DNA of 64,000 bases, taken from NCBI GenBank assembly GCA_022577435.1, contig JAKOON010000004.1, positions 901,501 to 965,500 on the forward strand, written 5' to 3'. The stretch comes from Embiotoca jacksoni (taxonomy: Eukaryota; Chordata; Actinopteri; Embiotocidae). The notes beneath the pieces were generated by a model. That model was not told the DNA's origin and searched no databases. It worked only from the letters and a program-made list of their open reading frames with translations. Positions 48,666 to 63,310 of this stretch are shown here, in pieces. The translations under genes were made by a program, and so were the position numbers. Within the stretch, counting starts at the first letter, position 1, and every line of letters begins with the position of its first letter.

Positions 48666-51600
48666 ATAAACTGAAACAGTGAACTTCATTTGGAAGTTAA
48701 CAACGATTATAAATAACTACCCAGATTAGGACATTTCTATGCATCTGTTCTGCATTATGTTCAGTCAAAAAAAGTGTTCATAAAGTATATAAGCCAAAAT
48801 ATACAGTGGTACCAATATATCTGTGATAGGCCAATATCCGCTGATATGTTGGTCAGGTGTACAGCAAAGCCATTATGATTGGACAAACAAATTTCACTTC
48901 ATGCAGACTTCAAACTTTCTGTAACTTTGACATGCAAATTCGTAAAACGCTCCGATGTTGACTTATTAAGGAAATAACGATTTCTTTTTATTCCTGTTTT
49001 ATAACTACATGGTGAAGTAATACGAGTAGCAAAGATGGAAAGAGGTCACTCGGCTGCAGTAAGTGCGAGGACAGAAACAGGTTCATGACAGTCAAACCAC
49101 AACACGCGACTAAATACTCTGTTGATACCGTTATTTAAACAGTGTTTGCCGTTGCAGCTCCCTCCACCAACTCATCCTGCTCCGTATGTAGTTACCAGTT
49201 TGCTTCAGTTGACTTCACAAAGAGTAAATATGTTTAAGGAGGAATTTGTTTTCCCAGCGAAGCAGATTCGGCACATCGAAACATAACCAATGCTGTAAAC
49301 AATCACTACCCAGAAATAAACATCTCGGAATAAAACACCATCTTGTGTGGCGAAATAAATGAACCTTGAATAAGAAAACACAGCAGTCACATACAATGAT
49401 ATATAACCACAACCTATCTAATTCACCACCGCGGTGCAAATAAAGAAGTCCAGCAGTGATTCATTCTGCATACAGCGTGGTTCACGCTACTCCTACACAA
49501 CTCCTGCACTTTCCATTTATTTCCCTTCACCTATCCAACCTACTGCATAATTAACATTCAGGTGTGGTTTCAAAAGTTTTCTACAGTATATATTCAACTT
49601 CGTTCAGAGATGAGTATCTCCGGCTCTGTTTGGGGGAACAGTCTGTATCGAGCTCGCATCGTTTGTTTCAGCACTAACTTCCAATAAATGGTTAAAACCT
49701 TCAACTGAATTGGAAAACGGACCAGCGTTGGAATAGGGGGTTTAGTGTTGTGCTATAAAGTTCAGGTAATCATTAAACATCTTGTTTTTCTGTCTCTGAC
49801 CGACTCATACTAAAGACGTATTTAGTGGACAGTCAATCAAAGATAAGTTCTGCAATACTTCAACAAATATTTTCCATTAACTGCGTTTCATTCAGCTCAA
49901 TAACTCCACGGCAAACTCTTGAGAGTATGCTTGACCTTGCGCAGTCTGTCGGTGCGTATTGAACAGATTTCATTGTGTGAATGCAGAGTATGTTCAGAGT
50001 TGGTTTCTGGGCTTTGACCTCCTCGCACCCGGCGCAGCAGAGAAACATTACTAAAGCCCAAACATCATATGACTGTCTGGTTGAGTTCATATCCACAGTG
50101 AGCCGACTGGAGGCTCATCCAGAACATTGTCAACAGCCTTGGGAGAAATATAGCAAAATGAATTAAACTCCTGACAGTCATAATAAAGAGTATTCATTTT
50201 GACTTCTTACATGTATGAATTGGCATGAAACCATCATAATGCAATGCTAATCAACAAGAAAAATAATAATACAAAATCACAGTAACAATGCAAATACTGT
50301 ATAAACTGTAGGCAGCAACATAATGCAGAAATTAGCAGCTCCCAGTTGAAACACTTTAAAACAGCCAACAACAAATGACGGTATAAAATCTTAAAGATTG
50401 TTTTATTTGTGTTGAGAGCTCTATGCTAACTAACAAAAGCTTCAGCTTTGGGACATCGCATGAGTCACAGGCTGCTGGCAGGAGAAATATTTAGCTTTAG
50501 GTTTACAGTGCTTATTGGAGGCTGACAGATGACATGACGAAAGGGCTTCACCGAATATCGACAGCAGGGAAACCTCGACAACGATCTCCTGTTGTTTCAC
50601 TGACAAAACCAACCTGAGGGGACTTTAGTTGGATGTTGGCAGGTGAGCTTGATTATGAAATGCTACATTTGCAGCAGCCAGTATCGGGAAGCTCCTTCCA
50701 AACAGGAGCTACTGAAGTTGTAGGCAGAGAGCTGGCATCTTAGAAGCACTGCCTTGTTTTATCTTCAATCCATTTATACAAACATAGGCTTATTTAATAG
50801 ATTACAAAGGGATTTTTCTTTGTTTTAATCTTTTACAAAGTTGTTTTTTTAATAGCTGCCATTGAGGAACAAGAAAAGAAGAAATAGTACAGCACAGCTT
50901 GTAGACATTATGCTGCATCCGTTTCTATTCATGCAGTCGTTTATCTTATAATCTGTTTGTTTAAATCATCACTAATCCTTAAAAACAGGACATCTCTGGT
51001 ATGAAGGACTCGTTCCACTCACTCACTATTTTACGAAGAAAATGTTTCTTTGACAGACGAGGGAAGAAGAACAGAGCGAGAGAACCAAACATTTGTATCC
51101 TGCATTATGTGCCTTGCAGTGAAGCCTCTGCTTCACCCGGTGCAGAGAACCGCCCCAAAACGTAGTATTTTCCACGATGAAAACATCAAGATAACATCAT
51201 GCCACTATTGTTTTTAAGTTTGACACAACTTGTATTGTATGTCTGACAGCCTCTGACCTTGTTGGATTATTTAATGATTTGAAAACGTGAGAGATTCTGC
51301 TGAGCGCAGCTCAGAAATGTGAGATTTACTTACAAACTGAACCTAACATTTGTTTCACCTAAACTTCGTCTGGGTTCAGTTTTTTTTTAATTTTTCTTCA
51401 GTTTACTTTGTCTATAATTTCTGCCACACATCCGAACCCCAGCTGTGGAAAAGCCTTGATCTCCTGGCACAGTTCATTAATCCGCAGCGGCAGATAGCAA
51501 CTCTTCACTCGAATAATTAAATAATCTGATACTAAATCATGCGATAATGATGAGCATGACGGTTCTGGGTGTGAAAACAAAAACTCAATGGTTCAGACTT

Positions 51601-54600
51601 TTACGAAAGTGAAAAACTTCATAAATTTCCAATTGACTTCACATTAAAATGAGGCTCTAGTGAGCAAGGATTTCTTATTTAGTTAAATGCCTGTTGCTTC
51701 AACTCCTGTCCTCACATTTCTCTGCGTGTTCACATGTTTATTTACTTGTTTACTTATATGGTGTTTGGATATGGTACAGATAAGTGAGATCTGATCACAC
51801 TGGTCACTCAAAACACATTCCTCTGCTAAAGATCGCTGTTCTCGGGTGATTTTAGATGGATTTATGACACTAAAGTGCCCCAAAACTCAACTGCATGATG
51901 AGTCACCGCAATAAAATAATGCTGCATTCAGGGGAGGTCCGAAAATATGAGTGTTGGTAGGCAAAGGTCTGCACGCATAGCTGCTGAGCGGCACCCCAAC
52001 GTGATGACTTTCAGCCATCTGTGATCGTCCATTAGCATTCTGCTTAGATTTTATAGTAAGCAGATACGACAAGACCTACTTCCCCCACCAGATGTTTATA
52101 TTCTGTGATTCTGTAACAGAGGAAGAAAATTATAGACGCCGTCATTCAGTTTATGCACCATCTGGGAAGATCATGGTTTTGAGAGAAAGGCTCCTCTGCA
52201 CACTTTGCTCTGTCTTTTGGTGCCAAACATGCAGCGACAATCACCACAGAAGTGACACATAATTCCTCTTGCCTCCATTTTGCCTTCATTATTTCTGCCG
52301 GGGCTGCTGCATCCTGTTTCATCCACTTCTGAAGTGCTGTAAAATGAATTTCTGGAAGCATTCTGCAACATGAAACTACTGTCTGTTTTGTCTCTATTGC
52401 GTCGCGTGTTATTTGTAGTCCAAGTAAAAATGCTTGGATTCAAAGGGAAATTGAAAACTTCAGAGGTGTCATCAGGAGAGATTACTGGCTTTGGGTTGTT
52501 TGATATTTTCTGTACATGTTTAAATCAGGTTGTTAAGTAGATAATAGTAATCTCTGAAAATGGCTGCTTGGATCACGAAGCAGCCTTTCCCCCGTTTCTC
52601 AGCATTTGATATTTGATTCATCCCTTTTAAAGCGCACACCAACATGGAATCATCTTTACTTTTTCTTCCAGTTCAGCTTTGACATTTTCATTTTGCACGT
52701 AATCCACCTCATGTCTCGACTGCAGATGATTATGTCCAAAAAGGAACGTCTGAAGAAGGCAAAGTGACAGCTAGTTATATGGCTTCACGTAATAAGAAGA
52801 CATATTTTGCACTTTGAGTCATGAGTAATTTACAAGCTCATTGAGCCCTTTTAGAGCCTCTAACACATCAAAGCTGCAATAGGCCGAAGTGTGCTTTGCA
52901 TTTCTTTAATTTTTGGATATTTTTTTGTATTTTGGAGCCTCACTCTCTCCTCACCATTTCCTACACGGCTCACTACTTTTGTGGAGCGGTGTGATGAGGG
53001 AAAGCACCTTCAAATAGGTCAGCAGAGAGACCAATCAGCCGCAGCACCATCTGTCCCTCTAATGACTACCTGGCTGCTCGGTGATGTGACACGGTTGGCT
53101 GGAGAGGCTCCATAGCAAACATTCTCTCATTAAGTCTTCCCATTCCCACCAACTCTGCACAACTAATGATACCTGATCAGGTCTGGCCCTTTTTTCAACA
53201 TACAAAAATTCAGCCTCTGTTTCTCCTCCTGCTCTGCTCCTCCGTTAATGGTGAAAAAGGAGTTAGTGAATATTTCAATACAGTAGAAAAATGAACAGAA
53301 TCTTCCTTTGTTCTCAATTTGTTCAAATTATAATACATCAGTGTCGTTTCATAACCCTTGTCGGAATATATTTTCAGTAACAAGTTGTTCAGGATTTTTA
53401 TAATCCGGCTCACAGTATTATTAAATAAACTGGGTCAAAATAATATTTCCCTCAAATAAGCTTTTCAGTTAAGTTCAAATAAATTATGAGAGGCACTATT
53501 CTGTGTTAAAATGTCTCAACGCGAAGAAGGCAAAGTTGACTACTCTGCACATCTTTATCTTCTCACTGAGTTCTCTTTTAATTGTTGATTAAATAATATT
53601 CAGGTTTTTTTTAACAATAGACAAAGATCAACGCTATTGTAGTATTCACATGCTGTTGAACCTGCTGTTCTTTAATGTCCATACAGAACTTTACATTGAA
53701 TTTACCGTTTACATATAAACTTTTAGACAATTTGCCAGTATGGCTTCAACTGAGTCTCGTATTACTTTAAGCTTCTACAGTTCGTCAAGTGACGATGAAG
53801 TTGCGTCCACCGGTGAACTCTCTCTCTGCACAGGTGTGTTTGGTTTATATGTTTTATGGGTTCCTACAACACGAGGCCTCCACTGAAGTTGGTACCAACT
53901 TGAAAAGTGTAAACTGTATTTAGAGCTTTCACTGTCATTGAAATTTAGCTGATTATTAACTGCCATACAAATATTTGCGAATAATGATTTAATTGTATTT
54001 TTCTGCTCATTTTATACCACTAATATAGTAGAAGTCAAATCATAGTCTAATAATCCACATATGCTTATGAAGAAGGAAAAAAAAGCCCTTTATTTGTGGT
54101 GTTTGTCTTTGCAACTAAATTCATGATGTTGATGTCCACAGCTGCTCATCAAAATGTTGCTGGTTGAATATTCGAAGTTAAACACCTCGAGATGAACAGT
54201 TGGTGGCGCTACTTCTTCCACCGTGTGCCTTCGAACCACAGCACACGAGGGCGAAATGAGATGACGTCATCAAAAGAGCGCCAGTTAAATCTCAAATGAT
54301 GCAAATTGAGGAGGAAAGCTGATTCAAGCTAATTGAATAAAATACTTTACAACCTCGTAGGATTTTAAAGTGACACTTGAGCGAATGTAAATCACCGCTT
54401 TTGTTAAATAAAACTTTTTTTGGAGATAAAGAGACGGACTGTAGGTTCCAAGATGTCTGTTTTCTTGGAGTATTCAAGGCTACAACGACATCATAGTGTG
54501 GAAGCAAACATTTAATAAAGTTGATATACTGTTTAGAAATGTTAACTGGAGTGATTTAAAGTGTCGACCACACCGGCTGTAACTCTCCTCATGCTAATTC

Positions 54601-55650
54601 TAGCTCATTGAACGACTAGCATGTCAACAATGTGGTTTCGTTTGAGTATGAATGAATGATTTTGCTGCTGATGAGGATGTCTCAGGCCTAAACTGAGCTC
54701 GATGATGTGTGGAAGTCAATGTGCCAGGCGTGATGCCCGGACAGCCCCGATCCAACTCATCCCCCCCCCAGCCGTACGCTAATGCTGAAAATCCAGGGCG
54801 CTCTCTGTAACATTGAACACGTCACTCAAAGTTGTGTTTGCTTGGCATTTGAGAACTGATTCCTACGTGTGCAGTTGACATTTTGTGTAAGAGAATCTTC
54901 TGGATAATAACATCCTGCTGGAAGCTCCAAAAACCTTCGCCGGTGTCATTATATTTTGTATTTACAGCGCGGAGAGCATTCTTAAATCCTCATTGGGTGT
55001 TCGTCGTGTTTGGGATCAATTACATCACTTACAGAACATCATTATTTGAGTCTTGCTCTGCTGCATCTTGCAGATTAAAAGGGTAAAGCTGCTGTTATTG
55101 TGTATGTAATCTGACCAAAACCAACAATGTGCCAGGCTTCCCTCGGGGTGCTCAAAACCCTTAATTCACACAGATGATGTGAACAGAATTAAAAACTAGT
55201 CACAAATATGGTCGTTACGTTGATAAAAAAAAAAACGTCCGTACACTATTTTACAATAAACTGTAACTGCTTGTTCTGCACAATTAAATAGTTTATGTCA
55301 AGTAAAACAATGAACAGAATAAAGTTACTACAAAAAAATGTAACTGAATTCCACATTTACAGGCCTCCTTTTGAAAAAATAAATAAATAATGATAATTAA
55401 AAATAAATCAACTAAACCATGAAATAACTTCTTGTTCAGATACTGAAGGAGATGAATCTTAAATCCTTTTATGTTACTAGTATCATACTCCCTCAGTTTC
55501 ATCTTCACCTGAAGTTAAAGTCAGTAAATCTCTTTCTAGTCAACTCTATGGTTCATTTCAGGTTCCTCTATATCGTTGTTTAATCTCACCTGTAATCCAT
55601 TAATCTGTAATCCAAGTGGAGAATCCGGAGCCTCTAAATCCAGCAGTGAG

Positions 55651-55697
55651 CCTCCAGCCTCTTCCTCCTCTTCCTCCTCCTCTTCCTCCTCCTCCCA
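55651..55697. repeat. Polypyrimidine CCT/TTCCTCC tract
   Basis: An imperfect tandem of CCTCTTCCTCC-type units, polypurine on the other strand (Glu runs in a spurious frame). Confidence 0.85.
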
Positions 55698-55934
55698 GAA
55701 ACCGACCAAACTAAAAACTACCTGCAGTTGGAATTTCAATTAATGTCATTTATAAAATGCAGATAGTTGCAGTTATTTCATAGTTATATAAATCTTAATT
55801 AATAATAGAAATGTTAAAAACCCTGAAGATAAAACCCAGTCAGCAACCAGCAAAATAAAATGAAGTCAAACATTTCTGAATCAATAAAGCAATAAAAGAT
55901 ACCCAATAGTTTGAGCAGTGCTGAGTTTGTTTTT

Positions 55935-55936
<2 letters not shown>

Positions 55937-56004
<68 letters not shown>
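55937..56004. repeat. ATT trinucleotide microsatellite
   Basis: About 22 uninterrupted ATT/TTA units. Confidence 0.97.
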
Positions 56005-58229
56005 CCCTGACATTAACCGGAGCTACATTCAGTTTAAGCTAGCTCAGAAAAAGAAAACACAGTCAACGAAAAATATCCATCAAAATATCAAACATCAAAT
56101 TCTGTTTTTTTTTTAGGATTAACAAAATAGTGGAACACGGTTCCGCTTTCTTAAATAACATCAACTTCCAAGTAGTAAAACAACTTTAGCTTGTTTATAC
56201 ACCGTCTTGTTTTTCTTCCCGGTTTCTCTCCCCTGCTGGACACCCTCGGAACTGCAATAACAACCCTTCAATTCAATTCGAGAGTTTTTTCTTATAATTA
56301 TGGAGGTTGCAAAATGTAACTCTAAAAGAGTTTAAATTGTATATTTGTTAGGTCCATTTTCAACCTCAGATTTATACACATTTTATGTCCTGGCGTGTGT
56401 TTTAGCAGCAGCAGGACTGTTTATGTGAGACTTAGTCAAAGTATAATACACTGCCCGTGTTCAGGGTCATGAACATGCAGTTAAAAATATCCACATCTGG
56501 GAATTGACCAGAACAACAGCTGTTACTGGATGCTGAGGAGCTCCACTGAAGCACACTAAGGTTAATTATCTTGTTAAAGGTCATCTTCATTTTCTTAAGT
56601 AGTCAATGTATAAGTGTGTATGTGTTTGTATGTAGGATAGATATTGAAATATGTAACCTTGTTGTTTAATATGTCAGACATTCAATATTCAGAATTTGTA
56701 TACAGTGGATAATAAATATGTATTACAGGGTGGATGTCTTGCCTGTGTCATTGATGCCTTCCATCTAGGCTTATGCATTCCTTCTGTAATATAATACCAT
56801 TAGTTTTGTTTTGATTATGGAAATAGTGTTTAGGGTGAAAAAGAAAAACTCATATAGATTTAAACTGTACACTTAGGTATTAATTCATCAGTTTACTTAT
56901 TGTTGGCATTTACAACCATAAATCTGACAAATCGGTTGACCTGCTGTTTGTTTGAGAAAACAACCAAGTCCTTTATTAGTTACTTCATGAATAACGTTTA
57001 AAGGACAATTTGCAAGGAAAATAGCAGAGAATGCAAAACTTTAATCACACCGTCGTATCTGATCAGCTGAAAATAGAGAGCGCAGATTTCTTTGCACATT
57101 TCAACTGTTTTTTTTAATTAACATTTAGAACATAAAAATCTGTAGAGTCCTGAGACAGGCGAGAAATGATACGCTCATCAGCGTTTTTCTGCTGGTGAGA
57201 CGGTCACAGCTTTAAGAGGTATCAGAGGTTTGGAGTTTGATTGCCGCTCTGTGAAATGTCACGTCCTGTTTAATTTAGTGTCTTGGCCTCAGTGAGGAGG
57301 GTCCTTCACATCATATTACTTGGAGCTCGACACAGAAACGCACAGAACAATCCACAGGATACGGGGTAAAACGAGACAGTCCTTCCTTGTGTGGAAGAGA
57401 ATCACTTCTGGTCTTTACTGTGTTTAAATGGATTACTTTTGTTTTCAATGAAGGAAAAGCTTTGTTTACTTGTTGAACCTCATTCTAAACAAAAGCTTTG
57501 AAAGACATCTGTAAGAAACCCAGCAGTCTGAATATAACTACAATATCATCAACACTGTTGAACAATTTGCTTATATCAGTGTGTTATTTCAGCAGAAATA
57601 AATGCACTGCATGCATGGAGAAAAGAAACGCAATGAAAAATAAGGTTTTACGTACATTTTTCATACAAAGTAATCTGTGTTTTTATCCTTTTTCTGCTAA
57701 AGATATTTAAGTTCAGTAGAAAGTGCTCTCCCTGAAGTGCAGTTGGCTTCAGGGAGCTATTTGTTGGACAGCACACAGAAATACACCTTCAGTCCAAACT
57801 TAAAATGGCCCCCGCAGGAGACTTCATATGGAAAATCAGGGCCCTCACATACAGTATTTCTGTGAGGAAAGCCTCATGGAGTTCATGGCAGATTGCGAGA
57901 AGCTGAGTGTGTCAAAACCTTTTAGGCATCGCAGTGGGAGAGGAGCATGAAAGAGACTCAAAACAAACGTATGCAAATGTCAGTCGTGTGGAGGAAGATC
58001 TGAAAAATGAGGTAGTTGGTACCTCACCGATTGACATCTGGTCCGCAAGGGACTTATGTCTTTGTCTTGTTTACCTTTTAACTGTTATAAATCAAATGGA
58101 GCATTCTGCAACACAAACCAACATACTAAAGAGTAAAAACATGAGTCATCTTTTACCAGTGACTGAATGCAAGTTAAATTCTCTTATGAGCAGTGAAGTC
58201 AGTAATCAGACATTTATTTTTGAGTTTAA

Positions 58230-58451
58230 CCCTTTAAAAACTCACCTATTTTTTTAGGCTTCTGCTCGAAAATTACAAAAAGAGAGTATATCTCTGCAAC
58301 CACAATAAAAAATAATAAAAACAAATATTTTTAATATTAAAGGGAACACTTGTGAGATTTGTTCAGATGTGTAAATATCAGTAAATATGTCCATATTTTA
58401 ATAACAGTTTAGTCCCTGGCCCCCAATTGGGGGCCTTTAGGGCTTAAAGGG
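58230..58451. mobile_element. piggyBac-type MITE, 222 bp, TTAA target duplication
   Basis: TTAA (58226-58229) is followed by CCCTTTAA, and at the other end TTAAAGGG is followed by TTAA (58452-58455). This gives a flanking TTAA duplication with 8-bp perfect terminal inverted repeats starting CCC, the signature of piggyBac-superfamily elements. There is no coding capacity, so it is a non-autonomous copy. It contains an 18-bp perfect palindrome at 58418-58435. Confidence 0.8.
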
Positions 58452-58455
58452 TTAA

Positions 58456-61400
58456 AGAACTGTCAGTCGGTTGACACATAAATTATGAAGTTACTTAACT
58501 GAGCTTGTATGCTTTTATATCAACCAGACAGTTTTTTTCTGCCAGTAAACAAATCAGTACAGTCAGATATATTGTTTACAATATCATGTTCACTGCATTT
58601 ATTTATAGCACAATGTGTTTGTGTTATATGGCTACTGATTAATTTGAAGTAACAAGTCTTTAGCAGCCTGTGAACAGATGCGTGTTTGCAGGCTGAACAG
58701 ATATTGACATACACATGCTGTATTCATTTGTATAGAGATAGGCAGCAACTCATTAGTTCACAAAGTGGATGATCTGATTGATGCAGGGCGGCAGACCAAG
58801 TACAATTTCATGAGACTTTGCAAATTGAAGCATGTTGATTAATTCTGTCATTATTCCATAGTGAGTTTGTCAGATCAGCATAGTGTAATACATTTAACGC
58901 GTTGTATTATCCACTTTAATAGGGCCGTCTTTGAAAGATTTCTGTTGGTTATTAGCTCATTTTGTCTTTATGACAACAGTTTCTATGAGTATCGAAAGTT
59001 AATTAGATTTCTTTACATTTTCACAGCACCACTATTCACTGCTGTGGCATTAGATGTCCATCAAGTCAAATCTCATCTCTGGGATATTCTGCAGTTGTCA
59101 AACTGAGCCCTGAATTTATAAAGCAAGTAGCTTTCTGCAAGTCATCATTGTTTAAATAGGTGGTTGGTGGTTGAAGGTGGTTTCTGGCTTAAAACTATCA
59201 AGGAGCTGTATTTTTTTTATTTTTTTTTTTTACTACAACACATCCTTCAATGGCATCAATGTGAGCATTTTTATTCTGTGTGCAGCATGCAACACCAGGT
59301 GCATTTGTTGAAGGGAACCAGGATCAGTGGGCACTGGGCAGCAGCTGTTCAGGGGAAAGAAAGCTGGCATCATCCCAGCAGGACGCCAGTTTCCTGTTTG
59401 TCTGCAGCTCATCTTTAAAAGCAAACCAATCCACCCTGTCTCGTCAAAAATTGCAAGCAGTCTCAAAGGTAACCACTGAGCCAGCATCTGTACCTCTTTA
59501 TCCTGCCAGAAGTTCCTCTGTCGCCGTCATTACTCCTCTGGCACTGACCACATGACTGCCTGTCATCTGGCCTCGAAACCTGCAAATGAATCTTATTGTT
59601 TCAGACACAGCTAATGATTTATTTACAGCCTCTGCAACTGTTTCTCTGTCTGACGGTGGATCCCTTCGAAAACGTCATGGACTGGCTTGGTTATAAGTAC
59701 ATTTCAGTCCCACAGGAGCGGAGGTGCCCGAGGACAATATCATGCAAATGAACAATTAACTGTTTGGAACTGGGAGTCAACTCTTATTCAAAATATGGCA
59801 CAACAACAGCACAGCATAGGGATGGAAGAAAATTTCCTCCAAATCTGCCCAAAATGTCTTTTATATAAAACTAATTTGTTTTTCCAGCTATGCTTCGAGG
59901 GAGGTGTAATTGTTGTCTGAATTATATTCAGTGGCAGCTCTTTTTTCAGTGAAGGAAGTCCTTCTTTTTGGTCCTTTATGCAATTTCTGGTGAAGTGGTT
60001 GATGTGGTGCTCAAAACATGAACAGACATTGGAAACCAGGATTGTTAAGTGTAGGCAATAAGTGTAGTTGTAATTTAGACAATTTTCCCTGCTGGACCGA
60101 TTACTGATACACAACCATAATAAACAGAAATCATACTTTTGTCACTGAACATTTTGAAGACGCATTGAATCTGAACATTCTACAGTTCACTTCAAACTCT
60201 TGAAATTACAAAAGTTTTTGGAGAACTTGAAAGCTTGGCAGACCTGATGTGCTTTGTTACAGGAAGGCTAGCCCAACTATGAATGGTTTCTGTTACTGCC
60301 CTCGGTCACATAGACGATCAACTCAATAACATTTACTTTCAGTGTAACCGTGATAATGAAACGTGATTGATGATTCAACAACATCCTTTGTAGAATTATT
60401 TCAAGTTCCACGTTGCGTCTTTTATTCAAAATACTTGAGAATGTAATCAGCCCAATAAGTCCAACATTTTACTGGAATTATGTACGCTGCCCTTGATCTT
60501 TACAAAAGATATAGCCTATGGGTTTTAAAGGCATATTTAGTTAGTATCAGTATTTAGTAACTGATATTGACTTTTTTTTTCAGATATGAAGATACCTGCA
60601 GGATCTCAGCTCCCCCAATGGAATAAAATAACAGGGAATCCACTTTGTGTTTTTCACTCTATCAAAACTTTTCATTCAGCTCAATGTAGCGTCACCCATT
60701 AAATCTTCTGCATAGATTGTCCCCCAGAGTTTGACTTGCGATAGTAGCAGAACACAATTCAGATGAAGCCCTATAGGCCAAAATATGTAAATTCAAATAT
60801 TTCTCTAATTTTTCAGTCGGAGAGCAAAGAAGACACAAATCTGTGGAAAATAGAGAATCTGATTCTTATGTTCATCAAACAGCTTTACCTCGCTTCCCCC
60901 TGCAAAGAGACAGAGGGAGTTCAGCCAAATCATGTCTGTCACTATTGTTCAAAGTTGTAAGTGTACGTTGGTTTTCTCACATTGGTGTATTTCTGAACAT
61001 TTAGTCTTTCGACTCGCAGTCACAACAAACAGCCAGTTGTGTGATTTGCTGTTGCTTCAATAAATTTGTGAGCAGAGACTTTGTAAAGGGAGAATTCATA
61101 ATAATGAGAAGATTCATTTCCCAATTTTAAAATTTCATGATATATTATACACTTTAGCTTCATTTATTAATGTTATTTATGATATTGAACTCTCACCTCC
61201 ATATCAACTTGAGAAAACAATAGCAAAGAGTAATAGCTGAGCTCAGACAAGAAATAATATACCAATATACAACCAACCCACAAATGGGCAGAAAATAATG
61301 ATATTAAGAAAATATGTGAGATGGTTGCACATATTGGTGATATTAGGACTATCAGTGCTGTCATCAAACATGATGCCACATTACTCAGAAGAAGTCTGTG

Positions 61401-62825
61401 TTTTCTCAGATGAAATACTGAAGCCATCTGTGTTTCCAGAACAGCAGATCGTACAGTACACAACAGATCTTCTGCAAAAGAACACTTATAGAAGCAGGGG
61501 GATGAAAACGCTTTACAGGCTCATTCATGTTTTAGGAATCTGCTACAATAGTTGAAAAACTGGCTTTTCAACTTGTCTTTTGTTCGATTTATGTTTTATA
61601 AAAATCCGAGAAATGGCTCATAAACTACAGAGAGGTTTGGGTAAATGTTGAGGTTGGTCACTTTTCTTTTTCTCCAACGTCAATGAAATCTTAAAGTTGG
61701 CTTTCAGCGACACAATACTGAGATTTAAGGTTGTACAACTTGCTGTGCTTCAAGAGACATGTTATTGTTTACACATCTTTGCTTCATCAGCCAGTCGTCA
61801 CCAAATCTTCATATCATTCATTCAACACAAGCACAAATCAAAACTCCATAATGTGATTGATATATTACTGACAATAACGAATCTATAGCTACAGAGGTGT
61901 TTGTATTAAAAATGTCATATTCTAGCTCAGTCTTTGTGTCGAGTACAGTAGGTTATTAAAATGCAAAGCATGTATTCTATTATTATCTCAAAAGTTTTGC
62001 CATTAGTGTGATGTGTCATTAAAAGTATAACCAGCAATATTCAAAGAGTGATGTGTCAAATGAAAGCCAAGGTAATCAATTAAAGATTTTGGCGCAGGCT
62101 CTCCTCAATACTGCAGTTTTGTATGAACCAGTTAATTCAATCTGGCAATCTATTAGCTCTGAGACGTTGTTATTGGAAAAACACTTTAGAGACCTGTCTA
62201 CAGACGGCCATGGGGCCATGAATCAAAAACATTTTTTGTTGTGAGCCGAGGAGTGCGTGATACCGCTTTTTAGAAACTGGTCCTCCAAACAGGCAACCAT
62301 GAAGCTTGGAGAAAGAAATGTCATGTGTTGATGAATGGCTGTCTTTATGCCCTGCTCCGCATACAAGTTTACCTCTTGGAATATAATAAATCATGATAAA
62401 TTGGGTCTCTTGGTCGTACAGACTAATTATTCCCCCTTTCATTCCCCTCCCTGTCATATTTCTGTATCGAGTTTCATGTCCTGAAGGTTCATTGCTCAAA
62501 TGTGCAACCTGTTCCTCCTCTTATAGACCATTTCAAATTTTGCTATGCTTTCTGCCAATCACCTGCCCAATTTGGTCTCACGGAGCGGGATATTTTATGA
62601 CTGACACTCAGTGTGACATCCTGTATTACGGAGGCTGATTGGAATAACAGCTCTGCGAAGGTCTGGCAGCCGGCTCGCAGGCTCGTCTGTGTTTCAGTGA
62701 TCTGAATACAGCAGCCTCAGCGACGCTTTCACACACACACAAACACAAGGTTTCCTCAGCAGTTTGAGTGTTGTGCTAATCGTCTCTAGTGTTACTGGAT
62801 TGTTTCAATTTATTGGCGTGAGCTT
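58456..62825. other. Non-coding DNA
   Basis: No gene is supported. Open frames are all short and without recognisable domains. Confidence 0.4.
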
Positions 62826-63310
62826 CATGAAGCTGTAGATAGAGAGCTCGATCCCACCGAGCTAACATGCTATCAGTGACAATGCTAATATGCTGATGTT
62901 TAGCAGTTTTTATGTTTACCCTTTTTGGCCATTACTTAGACAGGTAATTAGCAATAAAGCTAAGTTTCATAGAAAAGCTTTTTGCTTCTGCCATTTTGCC
63001 TTTAAGAGCAAAGGGAAAGACAGGAAATGTGGGGAAAGAGAGCAGAAGACTAACATGCAGCAAAAGTCCAGATGTCCCCAAATAGAATTGAGGCCTCACT
63101 GTTGTTGCTGTGAAATTTGTACCTGATGACGGCGTTGAGTGAAAAATGGAGCGGTTCAGAGGTAATACGATTCGTCCTGAGCGATGTGTATCAGATTTCA
63201 TGCCAATTTGTCAAGCGGCTCCTCAAATATTTCACTCAAAACCCCAAATATCGACCTCAGAGGAGATCTAATGGGGAAAGTCAGAGTCCGTGGGTTTCAT
63301 CCCCATGAGA
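62826..63310. mobile_element. Teleost dispersed-repeat relic
   Basis: Words CATGCTATCAGTGACAATGC, GCTAATATGCTGATGTTTAG, AAATTTGTACCTGATGACGG, TTTCATGCCAATTTGTCAAG and ATATTTCACTCAAAACC occur in the order of a frequent teleost repeat (a 'gctaacatgctgatg ... tacctgatgatggcg ... tttcactcaaaacca' family). It is diverged and no coding frame remains. Confidence 0.55.

Larger units (their letters stand above)
48666..58225. other. Long non-coding stretch
   Basis: About 9.6 kb with no convincing exon. It contains the CCT-rich tract (55651-55697), the ATT microsatellite (55937-56004) and C runs near 54763. The short ATG frame at 53740 (MASTESRITLSFYSSSSDDE) looks protein-like for about 24 codons, but I found no support for it. 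Confidence 0.4.

Noticed and set aside
53740..53890. Short ATG frame MASTESRITLSFYSSSSDDE as a possible first coding exon
   Set aside because: Looks protein-like for about 24 codons and has a GT after it (CCG|GTGAAC), but no promoter, no partner exon and no recognised family.
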